This document shows, one piece after another, positions 1 through 11,350 of a stretch of DNA of 64,000 nt. The notes under the pieces are model-generated. The model was not told the DNA's origin, searched no databases, and was given only the letters and a program-made list of their open reading frames with translations. The stretch's first letter is position 1; each line of letters starts with the position of its first letter. Source of the DNA: Trichoderma breve (lineage: Eukaryota > Ascomycota > Sordariomycetes > Hypocreales > Hypocreaceae); contig NC_079237.1 in the NCBI RefSeq assembly GCF_028502605.1, positions 3,162,001 to 3,226,000 on the forward strand, written 5' to 3'. Both the position numbers and the translations under genes were made by a program.

Positions 1-3000
1 CATCTCTCGCCCTGGTCCCTTGCCTTGCAACTCCTCCGTTCTCCATGGGACTCCGTATGAGGATACTGTACGAGCCGATTACTGTAAACGGGCAGCTATG
101 TAAGTGGCGCCGTGTGTTTTGCGGCATCCTCCTCTCTTCTCAAGCCCCAAGCCATGTGGAAACGCTCCGCTCGCACCGCACCGTTACCCGTGCCGTTTGC
201 TCCTGTGAGTGGTCCGTCACTTTTTGGCGTGCGAGCCAGATAGCTTGAGCTTCAATCCCTCTTGGCTCCAGCGCTTTTTTTTCCCAGGTCACGTTCAGCT
301 TTCCGTCCGCTGGAGTTGCCCGCTTCTGCTGACGAGCTCTTCCCGCCCGGCGGACCGTCTAGATCCTTGGGAAACGGCTTATCGTAGTTTTCCATCCTGA
401 GTCGTATAGCTGAGCGAATTGGCGATGGTAAGCGGTGGCAATGATTGAAGCCCTCTCTCCTCCGCCTGTGGATATAGAGAAGCGGAGGGGACAGACGAGA
501 CCCAGCTTCAGCTCAGCACTCCGTTGCATGTACTCGCAACTTACCAAGGTGACTGACAAGCTCCGGCTCCAAAGTGGCTGCCCATCATCCAGTCAGGAGA
601 GCGTGGCTTGGGTCCTCTGGCACGGCTTTTCACTGGGGCTGGCCGTCGTCACCTGGTTGGCGCATCGGCGGCGTCGAATGGAATCCCTTGGAAGGCCCTC
701 TTGTCCATTTTGGCCGTCTCATCTGACAGGCCGGCCCCGTCCAATCACCCCAGACCTCATGGAGACCTCATGGCCTATTCCCACAGCCTCGCTGGCCCGC
801 CTGAGTTGACGACACCTGTTCCTGGATCTAGTGGTGGTTTGACGGGCTTAAGTGGCATGTTGTCTAGATTCCCTTTTTCTGCCAACCAGAAGCCACACAA
901 GCTGGCGTCCCTTAGTTCTTAGTGTCTGTCCCCTTCACCCCCTCCATCCTCCTGACTTGAGCCTTTCTCCACGCTGGCTGGCACTTTGCAACCCCTCGAC
1001 TCGAATGGACGAGTGAAAATGGGTGTGGGGGGAGCCAGCGCTGGCGACATGGACAAGGGATGAGTGAGGCGCGCCTGTCTGCGTGATAGGTGAGTGATGC
1101 TGTGATGGTGGAAGAGGGAAGAAGGAGAAAAAAAGGAGCCCCAGATGGTGTCATGCAGTGACGCTGGCGGCAACGAATTGCGACTCGCGGCCTCATGCAA
1201 GCCGGCAGGCCAGACGCGCAGCCAAGCAAGCCTGTCGGTGATATGCGATAATGGGCTCTGGATTTACAAGGGGCTCTTTTACCGCGAGTTGCGTGTATCG
1301 AATACACGAGCCTGTCGCGGAGCAGGACGCAGAGCTTAAGGTACATGTACATACAACCGAGTCAATCAATGTGATGCGATGCGATACGATACAGACATGA
1401 CCTGGATCTTACTTCTCCAGTGTCAGTGTTGCCTTATCCTACCCCATGGAGCTGGTCATGAATGGCGGCTCGTGATGCGGGCTACAGTGCTTCTGTGCGT
1501 CGTACATTACGGAGTACATGAGTCCTCGCATGCCCTGTGAAGCAAGGAGCGTCTCTGCTCCGTGCATCGGTTGCATGCTCCCATCATACATGATACATGC
1601 ATGTTGTATGTACGAATTGCCCTCTCGTACATGTAGCCTATGCTCCCCCAAAGCGGGGAGGAGAGACAGGATAAGAAGATCCATGGGCACTGCACTGGAG
1701 ACCAGAAACTCCAGTCTGCGAAGCGGGTCAGGCCGTTGCAGCTGGGATTGATTGATTCCGAGGCAGCATTTACAGATGGTCGCCCAGAGCGACGGGAGGG
1801 GGCTGGCCATTGTTTTGGCATCTCAGTCTCGTCTCCGTCTGTTTTGTTCGCGAAACTCGTAAAAGGCGTCTCGCCACCCCCCAGTCAAGTCAGGGACGCG
1901 CACACGCTTTTGGCGTGCTCGTACCTGTTCCGCGACGCATCTTTTGGAGACCTGGTGCCTCGCATATGCTGCTGACTGGCAGCAACTTGCTACTGCTAGT
2001 AGTGTAGTTGAGCAAGGATTCGGGCGAAGGAGGGAGGGCGCGGAGCCGCCACTTCATTGGGCGAGAGGCGAAGACGCAGGTCTACGAGATTCGGGGCATC
2101 CGGGGGGAGGAGAACAGAACAGACGCTCATGCGATGTGATTGCGTACAGCGAATGACGTTGGGCCAAAGGCAAGGGGAGGTAGCCGAGTGGTAGGCCGGG
2201 ACCCTTCTCGTGACTGCAGAGGCGACAGGCTGGCGATGGTGATGGCGCTCCTAAAGCTGCTCTAGTGAGGTGGTTGGCGATGCTGATATCGAGGCTCGTC
2301 GCGATACTCTTGGCCTCCGCACGAGTACCTGAGGCTACCTCGAGCTAGCAGCTGTTCCTTCTTTTGGAGTTACCTGTAGTAGATCGTGATGCAGCTGCGT
2401 GTCCCTTTAATCCGTATCTGGTCATCATCTTCATCGTGCTCTGATTGCCCGTGCCGTACGTGTAGTCGGGCCTCAACTTATAATAACCTCCACACAGGCA
2501 CGCTTGAATCGTTTGCGAGCCTCCCGCTGCTCCTGTCCAACCAACTATTCGCGGCCTGCACGCGGCAAGAGGGCAACAGTTGAGACGACTCAATCTCGCC
2601 ACACATAATACATTACCATCCGGCTCCATCTCTTTTGGGAGATGCTTGAGCTGCAGCCCGCTGTTGCATCTCGTTCCCTCCATCAAACTCCACAAATCTC
2701 ACTCTCTTCTGCTCGCTTGATCTCACAGGCTCCCTCTCGCTATTCCTAATTAATTGAAATCTTTCATTCTAGTCTTTTTCCTTGTCTTCCTTCCATCGAT
2801 AGTTGCAGTGGGGATTTCGAAAGCCCTGCTCCGCCGACAAGGGAGGAAGAAGCCCAGTTGCTTGCATTTTGATCCAATAATAGCCTCGACAGCTCTTTTT
2901 GACTCCAGACGACTTATACACACTTGACCCATTGCTAGCACCGTCTCAAACACCTTCACCGCCAGTATTCCGTCGCCGGGTCAATTGCAAGAGATCGTCT

Positions 3001-5318
3001 TTCGACTGTTGACATTGAAATCATCGTTTGTTGTCATTGTCCTGCTTCCTTGATTTTTCCTCTTGTTTTATTACACATCTGTTTTTTGGTATCTCGTTCT
3101 TGCTGCATTGCTTTGTTGGCCGCAATTTGTCTGCCTTGTCCGAATTGATCTACCTGTCACGAATATCCGCATTTTACACGCGGCTCCTATAAGCGCCTGA
3201 AGCAGTCGCCACTACAGCGCACAGTTACAGCGACTCACAGTTGCCTGCGCCCGGCCACGCCAGCATCAATCTGTCATCCCGAGGTCATCTTACAGCACGC
3301 GCAATTGGAATCAGAGAAGCTGAAACGCCAATTAACTCATCAGCCTTGCTTGCCTTTCGCTTTTCCGGTTCATTGCCTCTGTCCGGCCTAACAATTGACT
3401 CATCCGCTATAAGACGAAAGAATCCATTGCTCACTCACTCGTGCCTTCGTCATCCGCATACCTAACCTAATACTCGTTCGTATACAGTCATCGTCATTGT
3501 CTCTTCGGCCCTTGCACCAGTACCGTTCGACAAGCTCCGTTGGGGCCCGTCCGCTACGCGGAGTGTACATCAGCCGATAGCTGCACCTGCGCAACTGGCC
3601 CCTCGTTTCGTCTCACGACCTGGGTACCGCCCGCGTCTTTTTTGTCCCCTTTGGTTTAGAGCATAAAGTACCGGTGCAGGGCCTTGCTGATCCGTCCGTG
3701 TCATTTTTTCTCGCGCATTGTGTACGGATTGAGGAGTTCCCAGAGTCTGTGTGGTCATCAGGTTGTGAACTTGTGTTGGGTGTACTTGCACCGTCCGAGC
3801 ATAGCTGGTATTATTACATCGACGGGAACAGAGAATTAGAGAAAAGAAGAGAAGAGAGAACGAGAGAACGAGAACGAACCGGCTCAACTCATCTCATCAT
3901 CCACCTCGCTCTACTTACTCACTGCTCGCTCATCCTGGCTCTCTTGTCTTGCTTGGCTTTGTCACGCGCTCGCACCTTTTGGCTGACGCATTCACTGGCG
4001 CAACTCCACCAATCCCGTGCGTCTGTCCAGCTTCTTCTCTCGCCTTCTCCGAAACCGAGGACGCCGGAATCTGAATCTGGATGCTGCTAGCATTATTACA
4101 GTCCATTACAGTAGCATTCATGAGCATGAGCAAGATCCCGAGCCCGAGGATTTGAGAGCACAGATTCTCGCCAATTCCGCCGTCAGTCATCAATTCGCAT
4201 TAGTTAACCAGCCAGCATCATCGTCGTCGTCGTCCGGCCTCACTCAGCCACAGCTCGATTCGCCGCCTTTAAACCCAACCTGTCGTCCGTCCGTCCTCTC
4301 TCTTCCCGTCCCGCCACCGGACCAGAACCAGACCTGACTTGACCCCTCGCCATCAAGACACTGGACTACACTGGACTCGACATATCTCACCATCCACAGC
4401 CCACTCGACCTCCCCACCCTCTCTCTCTCCCTCACGCCAAGCGTTCGTCCACGGCTAGCAGAAACGGATCCTGCTTGGGCTAGTTGAGGCACCAAGAAAA
4501 AAGGCCGCTTGACTCGACTCGCCCCTCCTTTTTTTTTTCCCTCGCCCGCTAGTCTCTACCTGTACGAGGCCCCCCCCCCGAACCTGCACTGTACCCGTAC
4601 CTGTTGCCCGCCCCTGTACCAGTACCTGTGCCGTCGCTTGTACTCGCTACATGTACATGCCAACGTGCTCGTCCCTCCCACAGCAGCTCCTCCCCCCCTG
4701 GCCCACCTTTTCCCGCCCATAACGAATCACCGCGTGCAGCGCTCCTCAGGCCCGTGACCTCACGACTTTGCTCGCCTTCAGGTACAAGGTACAGCGATCC
4801 CCGTCCCCCTCCAGGCCGCAAGAAATCCAAAAAGGGACCTGGCCCAGATCTTGATTCTTTTTGCAAGCCGTGTGTGCTTCGTTGCATCTGTCCACCATCT
4901 GCCTCCCGGTTTTACCCCGTCGCTCGTCTGATTTCCTTTCACTTTCCTTCTGATTCTGCTTGCATTGCTTTGGTCCTTGGAAAGCTGTCATTCCTTTTTA
5001 AATCAGCGGCGGCTGGCATTCCATTGCGGCGCCTGGGCTTTTGTTATTCGCCGCCTCACTGCCGCCCATCTATCAATCTATACAAGAACAAGAACAACTC
5101 AACCCAACTCAACTCAACTCACAGCTCGCCTCCCCTCAGGCCTATTTCTTAACTCTCTACTACACCTGCGCGGTTGCATTTAGCAGACGTTGAGGATCTT
5201 GTCGCAGCCTCAATCGCCCCTGCTCGGAATTCGATGCAAGCTGCCTAAGGCAAAGCTCGCACAGCCAGACTTGAAATAGCCTCATCCGCCTCCAACCCCC
5301 CCTCGATCCTCCTCCACC
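1..5318. other. Long gene-free region upstream of the J-protein gene
   Basis: I see no open frame here with domain-like content; the many short frames lack recognisable motifs and overlap each other on both strands. The last 2.5 kb is rich in C and T tracts, with short tandem motifs such as CAACT copies near 5098-5120, a GA-rich run near 3840-3880 and TGTACC/GTACC-type copies near 4590-4660. That composition is usual for promoters and 5' leaders of filamentous fungi, so part of it is probably the promoter and untranslated leader of the gene starting at 5319. A non-coding transcript cannot be excluded. Confidence 0.5.
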
Positions 5319-7148
5319 ATGAGCTCTACGCCCCCTCCGGATCACTACAAGGTTCTCGGTGTCGCCAAGGATGCGCAAGTAGCGGAAATTCGTCTGGCCT
5401 ATCGCAAGCTTGTCCTCAAGTGTCACCCCGACAAGGTGCAGGACCCTGCTCTCAAGGCGCAGAAGCAGGAGGAATTCCAAAAGGTCCAGCAGGCCTACGA
5501 GCTGCTGACGGACGAGGATGAACGCCGAAAGTACGACGACCAGGTGAAGCTGGCCGAGCTCAAGGAACAGCTGCGCAAGACAAATGTTAGCGGCACCCCG
5601 CGATCAAATTCAAAGTATGCCGAGTATGAAATTCGCACTGCCGAGCCTCGCGCCTCGTCTTACAAGCCGTCCACCAACGTCCCCCCATCCGCCGCCAAGG
5701 GATACACGTATCCGCGATCTTATGAAGACGATGTGACCTTCAGCCCCCGAGTTTACCAGACTGGCTCATCTCGCACCACAAGACGGGAAACCACCTACGT
5801 CGACAGCCGCTCCAAGCGCGAGAGCGAGCGAGATCGCGAAGCCAGGGAAAAGGAAAAGGACCGAGAACGCCGGAAGAAGGCCGAAAAGGAAGACGCTGCT
5901 CGTCGCGAAAAGGAGGCCAAGGAGGCCAAAGACGCCCGCCGGGAAAAGAGAGCAAAGGAGAAGCAGCGCGACAAGGACATCAAGCGCGAGTCTGAAGACA
6001 AGAAGAAGCACACCAAGGCTACGGCCTACGTGGTTGATGATTACAGCGATGATGCTCCCGCTCCCGCTCCCGCTTCTAAATCTGACAAGAAGAAGTCGTC
6101 GAGCAAAAAGTATGACGAGAAGCGCGATCGCTCTTCTCAGCGCGAAGACATTCACATCGTGTCTCCCCAGCCCCCAGCCGTCCGCTCCTTTCCAGAGTAT
6201 GTGACCAGCAAGTATGTGGAGCAGCCTCCACGAACTGTGCCGGCCGCCCCAGAACCATCGTCTTCATGGGAAGACACCCACAGCAAGCTCAAGGATGCTG
6301 CCTCTTATATCGAGGCGGCTCGAGCCAAAGAGGGTGTAGCTGGCCCTGGTGGCCTTAAGCGATCTATGACTTATGCGCCGCGCATGAACCAACCTCCCGC
6401 TGCTCCTACCCCCCCTCCCGCTCCTAATCAGACGTCTCCATTTGCTGCTCCCGATGACGACGATGTTCGTCGCTCAGCGGCGCGACCTCGCCGTGGCTCC
6501 ACGGAGAGCAACCGCCCGAGAGACAGGTATAGCAAGTCGTCGAGGGAGCCCCTCACCGAGCCCGTCGTCATGAGCGCCTCTCCCAACAACCGCCATGCCG
6601 CTCACCCCGCCATGTCCGGCTCCCCTCCTCACCTGTCCAGGACACACACCATGCCTGCCGATGCGCAGAGCTACCCACGAGCTGTGCCCATCACTCGCTC
6701 CCAAACCTACAACTACGGAGAGGCAACCGACCCTCGTGGCCGCAACCGTACACGCTACCAGTCGCAAATCGACGAAGAAGACGCCGATTCAGACGACGTC
6801 CGTGACCAACGTGCCAGAGACCGCAGGCACCGCGGCAGCAGGAGGGAACAATCCGTCGATCAAGGATATGGCGAGACTTCTCGATACCCCTCTGGATATG
6901 AGAGCAGCCGACAGCCGTCGTACAGCCGTCGCGCTGCTGATCCGGAATCAGATCGATATGGCTACTACTCTTCCGGTCACAATGATGCCCGACCTTCAAT
7001 GCCAGTCCGCGACAGCAGCTATTCTGCCTCTGCAGGAGCTGCTCACTTTGCCAAGGTCAAGACGTCCAAGGCTTACGGATACGACGACATCCAGTACACC
7101 AACTACCACCACAGCCAGAAGCCACGTGAAGAATATACTTATGCATGA
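5319..7148 (+). CDS. J-domain (DnaJ/Hsp40-type) co-chaperone with long charged low-complexity tail
   Basis: Single-exon gene of 609 residues. Residues about 8-74 form a J-domain: DHYKVLGV opens helix I and the HPD tripeptide at 36-38, which in J-proteins stimulates Hsp70 ATPase, is followed by the QQAYELLTDEDERRKYD segment. After the J-domain there is no zinc-finger or substrate-binding domain of class I/II J-proteins. Instead there is a highly charged Arg/Lys/Glu stretch (about 165-235, probably helical or coiled) and then Ser/Pro/Arg-rich disordered sequence to the end, so this is a class III type. The start has a good context (CACCATGA). The client and compartment cannot be read; no signal peptide or membrane segment is seen. 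Confidence 0.9.
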   Translation: MSSTPPPDHYKVLGVAKDAQVAEIRLAYRKLVLKCHPDKVQDPALKAQKQEEFQKVQQAYELLTDEDERRKYDDQVKLAELKEQLRKTNVSGTPRSNSKYAEYEIRTAEPRASSYKPSTNVPPSAAKGYTYPRSYEDDVTFSPRVYQTGSSRTTRRETTYVDSRSKRESERDREAREKEKDRERRKKAEKEDAARREKEAKEAKDARREKRAKEKQRDKDIKRESEDKKKHTKATAYVVDDYSDDAPAPAPASKSDKKKSSSKKYDEKRDRSSQREDIHIVSPQPPAVRSFPEYVTSKYVEQPPRTVPAAPEPSSSWEDTHSKLKDAASYIEAARAKEGVAGPGGLKRSMTYAPRMNQPPAAPTPPPAPNQTSPFAAPDDDDVRRSAARPRRGSTESNRPRDRYSKSSREPLTEPVVMSASPNNRHAAHPAMSGSPPHLSRTHTMPADAQSYPRAVPITRSQTYNYGEATDPRGRNRTRYQSQIDEEDADSDDVRDQRARDRRHRGSRREQSVDQGYGETSRYPSGYESSRQPSYSRRAADPESDRYGYYSSGHNDARPSMPVRDSSYSASAGAAHFAKVKTSKAYGYDDIQYTNYHHSQKPREEYTYA

Positions 7149-9422
7149 CGGCGTTGGATTTCCATTCTTATACTTCATTTCATATTTTTCTTATTGTGCC
7201 TCCCTGTGTTCGACCTCCTCTCGGTTTTAGCAGAACGATATCTTGTTGACAACAACAAAACTCAACCGCAGGGATCCTGGTACTTCCCCGAGTACTTCCC
7301 TGATTTCTATTAACAGAATTGTTTACTTGCACCATTTTCCTTATTTGCAATCTATGCCAGAAATCACCTTTCGCTTTACTTTTTGTTTCTATTCCTGGTT
7401 TCACTATACGACGAGATGAGACGATCTATCTTATGACTACTACAACAATTACGCGGAGTGCACTGGTGTGCTTCCATGATACGGGATGATGGCCTTTCCC
7501 CCCCTTTTTCCTTATTTACAAGCGTGTATGCCGGATATTGGCAATCAATTTGTTTACTTTTCCTTTTTTCTTTTGGAGACTCCATATTTGGAAGAAATGA
7601 CGTTTCTATATTTCCCACAATTATCGAGATTGGATGCTCGAGGATACTGGAAGTGAAGCTTATCACTCTTTGTACCTTGGCGTGGAGAGGGAGATTTGTT
7701 TGATCTGCATGCGCACATGAAGCTGGGGACCCAGTCCCTTGAAGTGTGCCACAAGGCGTTTTCTGGAGGACCACTACACTATTATGACCAAGCCCAGGGA
7801 TACCAATTCGCTCTTTTATAGACTATGGGCACGATTTCGGAGGGAGAAGATTGATTGAATAGCGGCGGAGAGAGCAGTACTACTACCAAAGCATTTGGAT
7901 AGAGCCGCGACGCAACTGCGCGCAGGGACGCGGCATGACTTGATGACACTTAGCTGTTTGATGTTTCTACGTCATTTTTTTTTACTGGCCAAGGATGTTG
8001 TTTGTTGTTTATTTTGTTTTCTTTTTGAAAGGGGGTTTTCGTACACTGGAAACTTTTGAGATGGAGACAAATATTTAGCTACCTACCCAGCAATCTGCAA
8101 CATAGGCAGAAATTTGAATATGAATATGAACATAAGAATGGAACAAAGTGGTCTCCCTTTTTTTGGTTTACGAGTTGTGTGTGATTGTTTAAAGTAGATA
8201 CCACGTTACCCCTCACGGATCACAAGATTGTCCTGCAGCGGCACTTTGTGTGGCGAGGTGTGTCACGGTGTGGGCTTGGAGAGTGAATACGACGGTGATT
8301 AGGAAGGGTGGTGAGATTGTGACATAAGGATGGTTTGTACTCTCTGTATATACGACCAATTCTTCTAGGTATACTCGCTTGTCTACTAACCTAGGTAGTT
8401 ATGAAGACATGTGATGAAGTGGTTGAGATGGAAATTGACTGCTTACTGTGTCCACTCTGCTATTTCATTCATGATTACTATTCTTTTGCTTGTTCAAGCC
8501 TGTAAAGGAAGATACTATGGGGTAGTGATATGGGTGACCGGCTCTGTATGAAGTTTTGTGGCGTCAACTTTATTCGGAATGATTACTTTGAGTGATTCGG
8601 ATAGATCCGAGGAATTTACCATTTTCGGCGAACTCTCGCAAGGGTGAGAGTATGCTGCTGATATAATGTAGGGACTATGTAGTTCGAAGCGTTGCTCTCG
8701 ATGTCTTTTCTTGTGGAGGTAATCGGAGATGAATATTCCAAAGGGACTGACTCGTCGGTATGAGGTATATACGACTAAGTATCATTCTATGGGCGGCCAT
8801 TTTGCGGCAACTATTTCAACTGCCGTTGATGCATCCGGAGAAGACTATACGTGTATTACAGAACCCCAGAAGAAATGATTCCTCAAGATTAGGTTTATGT
8901 ACATTCAGGGATATCTGCGACTACGCTTGGAAATCCGTGGAAATCCGTATTGCCTCCTCATACTATTAAGAACATACCGAGGTGGGTACGCAGTAAGACG
9001 GCCGGCACGGGAATCGGATAGTAAGCTCTTAACAATCCTATATGCCTACTATCTCGCTCCCAACTCGTCCAAGTATCACCACCATGACAAACCACCTCAC
9101 TTTGATAAGCAATGCGCTGCTTTCTCAGCAACACTCCTCTTTTTGCAAACAGAAAATAACACCCAAATGAGACTATGGCTGCAATGTGGGTGTACCGAAA
9201 TACCCATCTCCGCTTTTTGGCGACTATATCCGGGGCTTCTGAGGTGGGGTCGCCGTACACGCACGATTTCTAAGCAACTGAGGGACAGAGAATCTGGGTT
9301 CGTTCGGGTCAACTTGGACCCAGTGGGAGGAGGCATCTGTCCGTCTTATTGCGAGGATATTACCTCATTGCTGGTTTAGTCAGGGTTGGATCTAACAAAA
9401 AGTCCTGGAGAAATACGTGGAG
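7149..9422. other. Intergenic region, J-protein to GST
   Basis: About 2.3 kb without a supportable gene. It should contain the 3' untranslated region of the J-protein gene and the promoter of the glutathione S-transferase. The listed short frames show no recognisable domain and several have no ATG start. Confidence 0.5.
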
Positions 9423-9435
9423 TATATATATATAA
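9423..9435 (+). promoter_or_regulatory. TATA-like element of the GST gene
   Basis: An uninterrupted alternating TA run of 13 bases lies 54-66 bp before the first in-frame ATG (9489) and about 100-110 bp before the second (9534). The placement fits a core promoter element that would put both ATGs in the transcript. Confidence 0.45.
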
Positions 9436-9488
9436 CCGCTATCCGCCGAGGTAGTTTCATCTCGACTTTAAACAACATTGGAAAGTAT

Positions 9489-10568
9489 ATGTCTGCTCGC
9501 ATATCACAGCTAGGACGGCAATTATTCAACAAAATGGGTATCCCTACTGACATTACGCTCTACACGGCTGCCACGCCTAATGGCATCAAGGCTTCCATCC
9601 TGCTTGAGGAGCTGGGCCTGGAGTACAAGGTGAGATGAGACATGTCACAGAGCATTGCATTGCATTGCACCTTGATCATGATTAACAATTCATTCTATTC
9701 TACAGGTCCACGCCATCGACATGACTGCCAATGAGCAGAAGGAGGACTGGTTCCTTGCAATTAACCCCAATGGCCGCATCCCCGCCCTCACGGACAAGTG
9801 GACCGACGGATCGGAGATTCGCATCTTTGAGAGCGGTGCCATTCTGCAGTACCTCGTGGACCGCTATGACAAGGACCACAAGGTTTCGTACCCCAAGGAC
9901 TCTAAAGAGACCTGGGAGGTGAACAGCTGGGTGAGTTATTGCTGTAAAATTTTTGAAATGTCATGGGACTGACTGTTAGGATGTAGCTGCACTTCCAGAT
10001 GGGTGGCCTAGGTCCTATGCAGGGACAGGCAAACCACTTTAACCGTGAGTTTATAACAACAGGAGCATCGTTAATGAGTTGTTGCTTACATGGTGAGTGT
10101 AGGATATGCCCCTGAGAAGATCCAGTATGGCATCAACCGCTACACCAACGAGACGCGCCGTCTCTACTCCGTCTTGAACAACCAGCTGGCCAAGTCCACC
10201 TCTGGCTTCCTCGTCGGCGACCGCGTCACCATTGCTGACATTGCCTCCTGGGGATGGGTTGCTTCTCACGGTAAGTTGCTTCACCATCTTCAACTTAATC
10301 TATTTCTCTCTCTTCTTGTTTCCATTGACGCTAATTGGGATGAATGCATGTTATAGCCTGGGCTGGTGTCTCGCTGGACGAGTTCCCTGCCCTGGACAAG
10401 TGGCTGCACACCCTTCTCGAGCGCCCCGGCTTCGAAAAGGGTCGACATGTGCCCAAGCCGCACACTGCGTTTGATTTGGCAAAGTTGAGCCCTGAGGAGA
10501 TGGATAAGAAGGCGGAGGAGACGAGGAACTGGGTGCAGAGCGGGATGCAGGCCGATGCGAAGAAATGA
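9489..10568 (+). CDS. Glutathione S-transferase, Ure2-like family, five exons
   Basis: Exons 9489-9629, 9706-9930, 9987-10044, 10103-10270 and 10357-10568; all introns are GT-AG and frames join cleanly. From the second ATG (9534) the protein has 252 residues; from 9489 it has 267. The N-terminal thioredoxin-fold half contains TLYTAATPNGIKASILLEEL and, after the first intron, the NPNGRIPALTD loop with the conserved cis-Pro and the ES of RIFESGAILQYL that contacts glutathione. The C-terminal helical domain has YAPEKIQYGINRY and the VGDRVTIADI N-capping motif. These are hallmarks of the Ure2/YfcG-type GST group that conjugates or reduces with glutathione. The first ATG has T at -3 and the second has A at -3, so leaky scanning is plausible; the extra 15 residues are basic and lack acidic residues. 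Confidence 0.9.
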
Positions 10569-11350
10569 GATTTTGCTGAGATACCAAATGTGAGACGATG
10601 CAATGAATTAAAATTGATGTTTTATTTTTTGAGTCACTGTTTTGATGATATGGAGCGGTGTGGAGTGTTGGGGATGAGATTGAGGGTTTGCATGAGGTCT
10701 GGTGTGAGACATGCAGCCTTGGGTTGATGGTTCAGTTTGATGATGACGGGTAAGTATGGTGTACTTGATGGGGAGTTTCATTTGTTTAGCTACGCAGTGC
10801 GAGTTGTACATCTAATCAAGGATACGATTGAATACTGTATTCAAGGGGTTACAATGCCAATCATTGCGTGCTCAACAGCCACACATGATCATGCATACGA
10901 ATAAACGAACTTACGCACCAAAACCAGCATACTTGACGACATCCGAATAAGCGGCCCATCGGCTCTGACTCACTTGCCGATCTCCAAACCATCTCAATCT
11001 GTCTAATTTTTTACTTGCTCTTTTCTCTTATTAACCCTAGCTAGTGAGCGTGAGCCCGAATCGGAAAATGATGCAGGGGGTGCTGCATCACGAAGCGGCC
11101 GGAGGCGATGGTGCAATGCGCTTGGTGTGGGCATTCTGTCGAATCACGGGGGGTGGATGCACGGCATGAGATCCTTGTCGGGGGTTGGTGGATGGCAATT
11201 ATGTGATTTGAGGTTGCAACTTATATATATCGTTGCCGTAAGAATAAAAAATCTCTGCAATTCTTTCTCTTTCATCTTCTTCTTTTATTAGTATTGTGAA
11301 AAGACTGCTCTCAACTTCATCCACAACAGACAGCAACTACCCACTCCACC
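10569..11350. other. Intergenic region, GST to MFS transporter
   Basis: About 780 bp with no gene seen. A TATATATAT run at about 11222-11230 lies some 125 bp before the transporter ATG and is a likely core promoter element; TC-rich sequence (11250-11285) follows it, as is usual near fungal transcription starts. Confidence 0.5.

Noticed and set aside
435..1352. Several frames of 90-146 codons on both strands near the left end
   Set aside because: They overlap one another, carry no recognisable motif, and one or more lack an ATG.
2175..2260. tRNA-like start (GGTAGCCGAGTGG resembles an A box)
   Set aside because: No B box (GGTTCGANTCC) follows at a suitable distance and no cloverleaf can be drawn.
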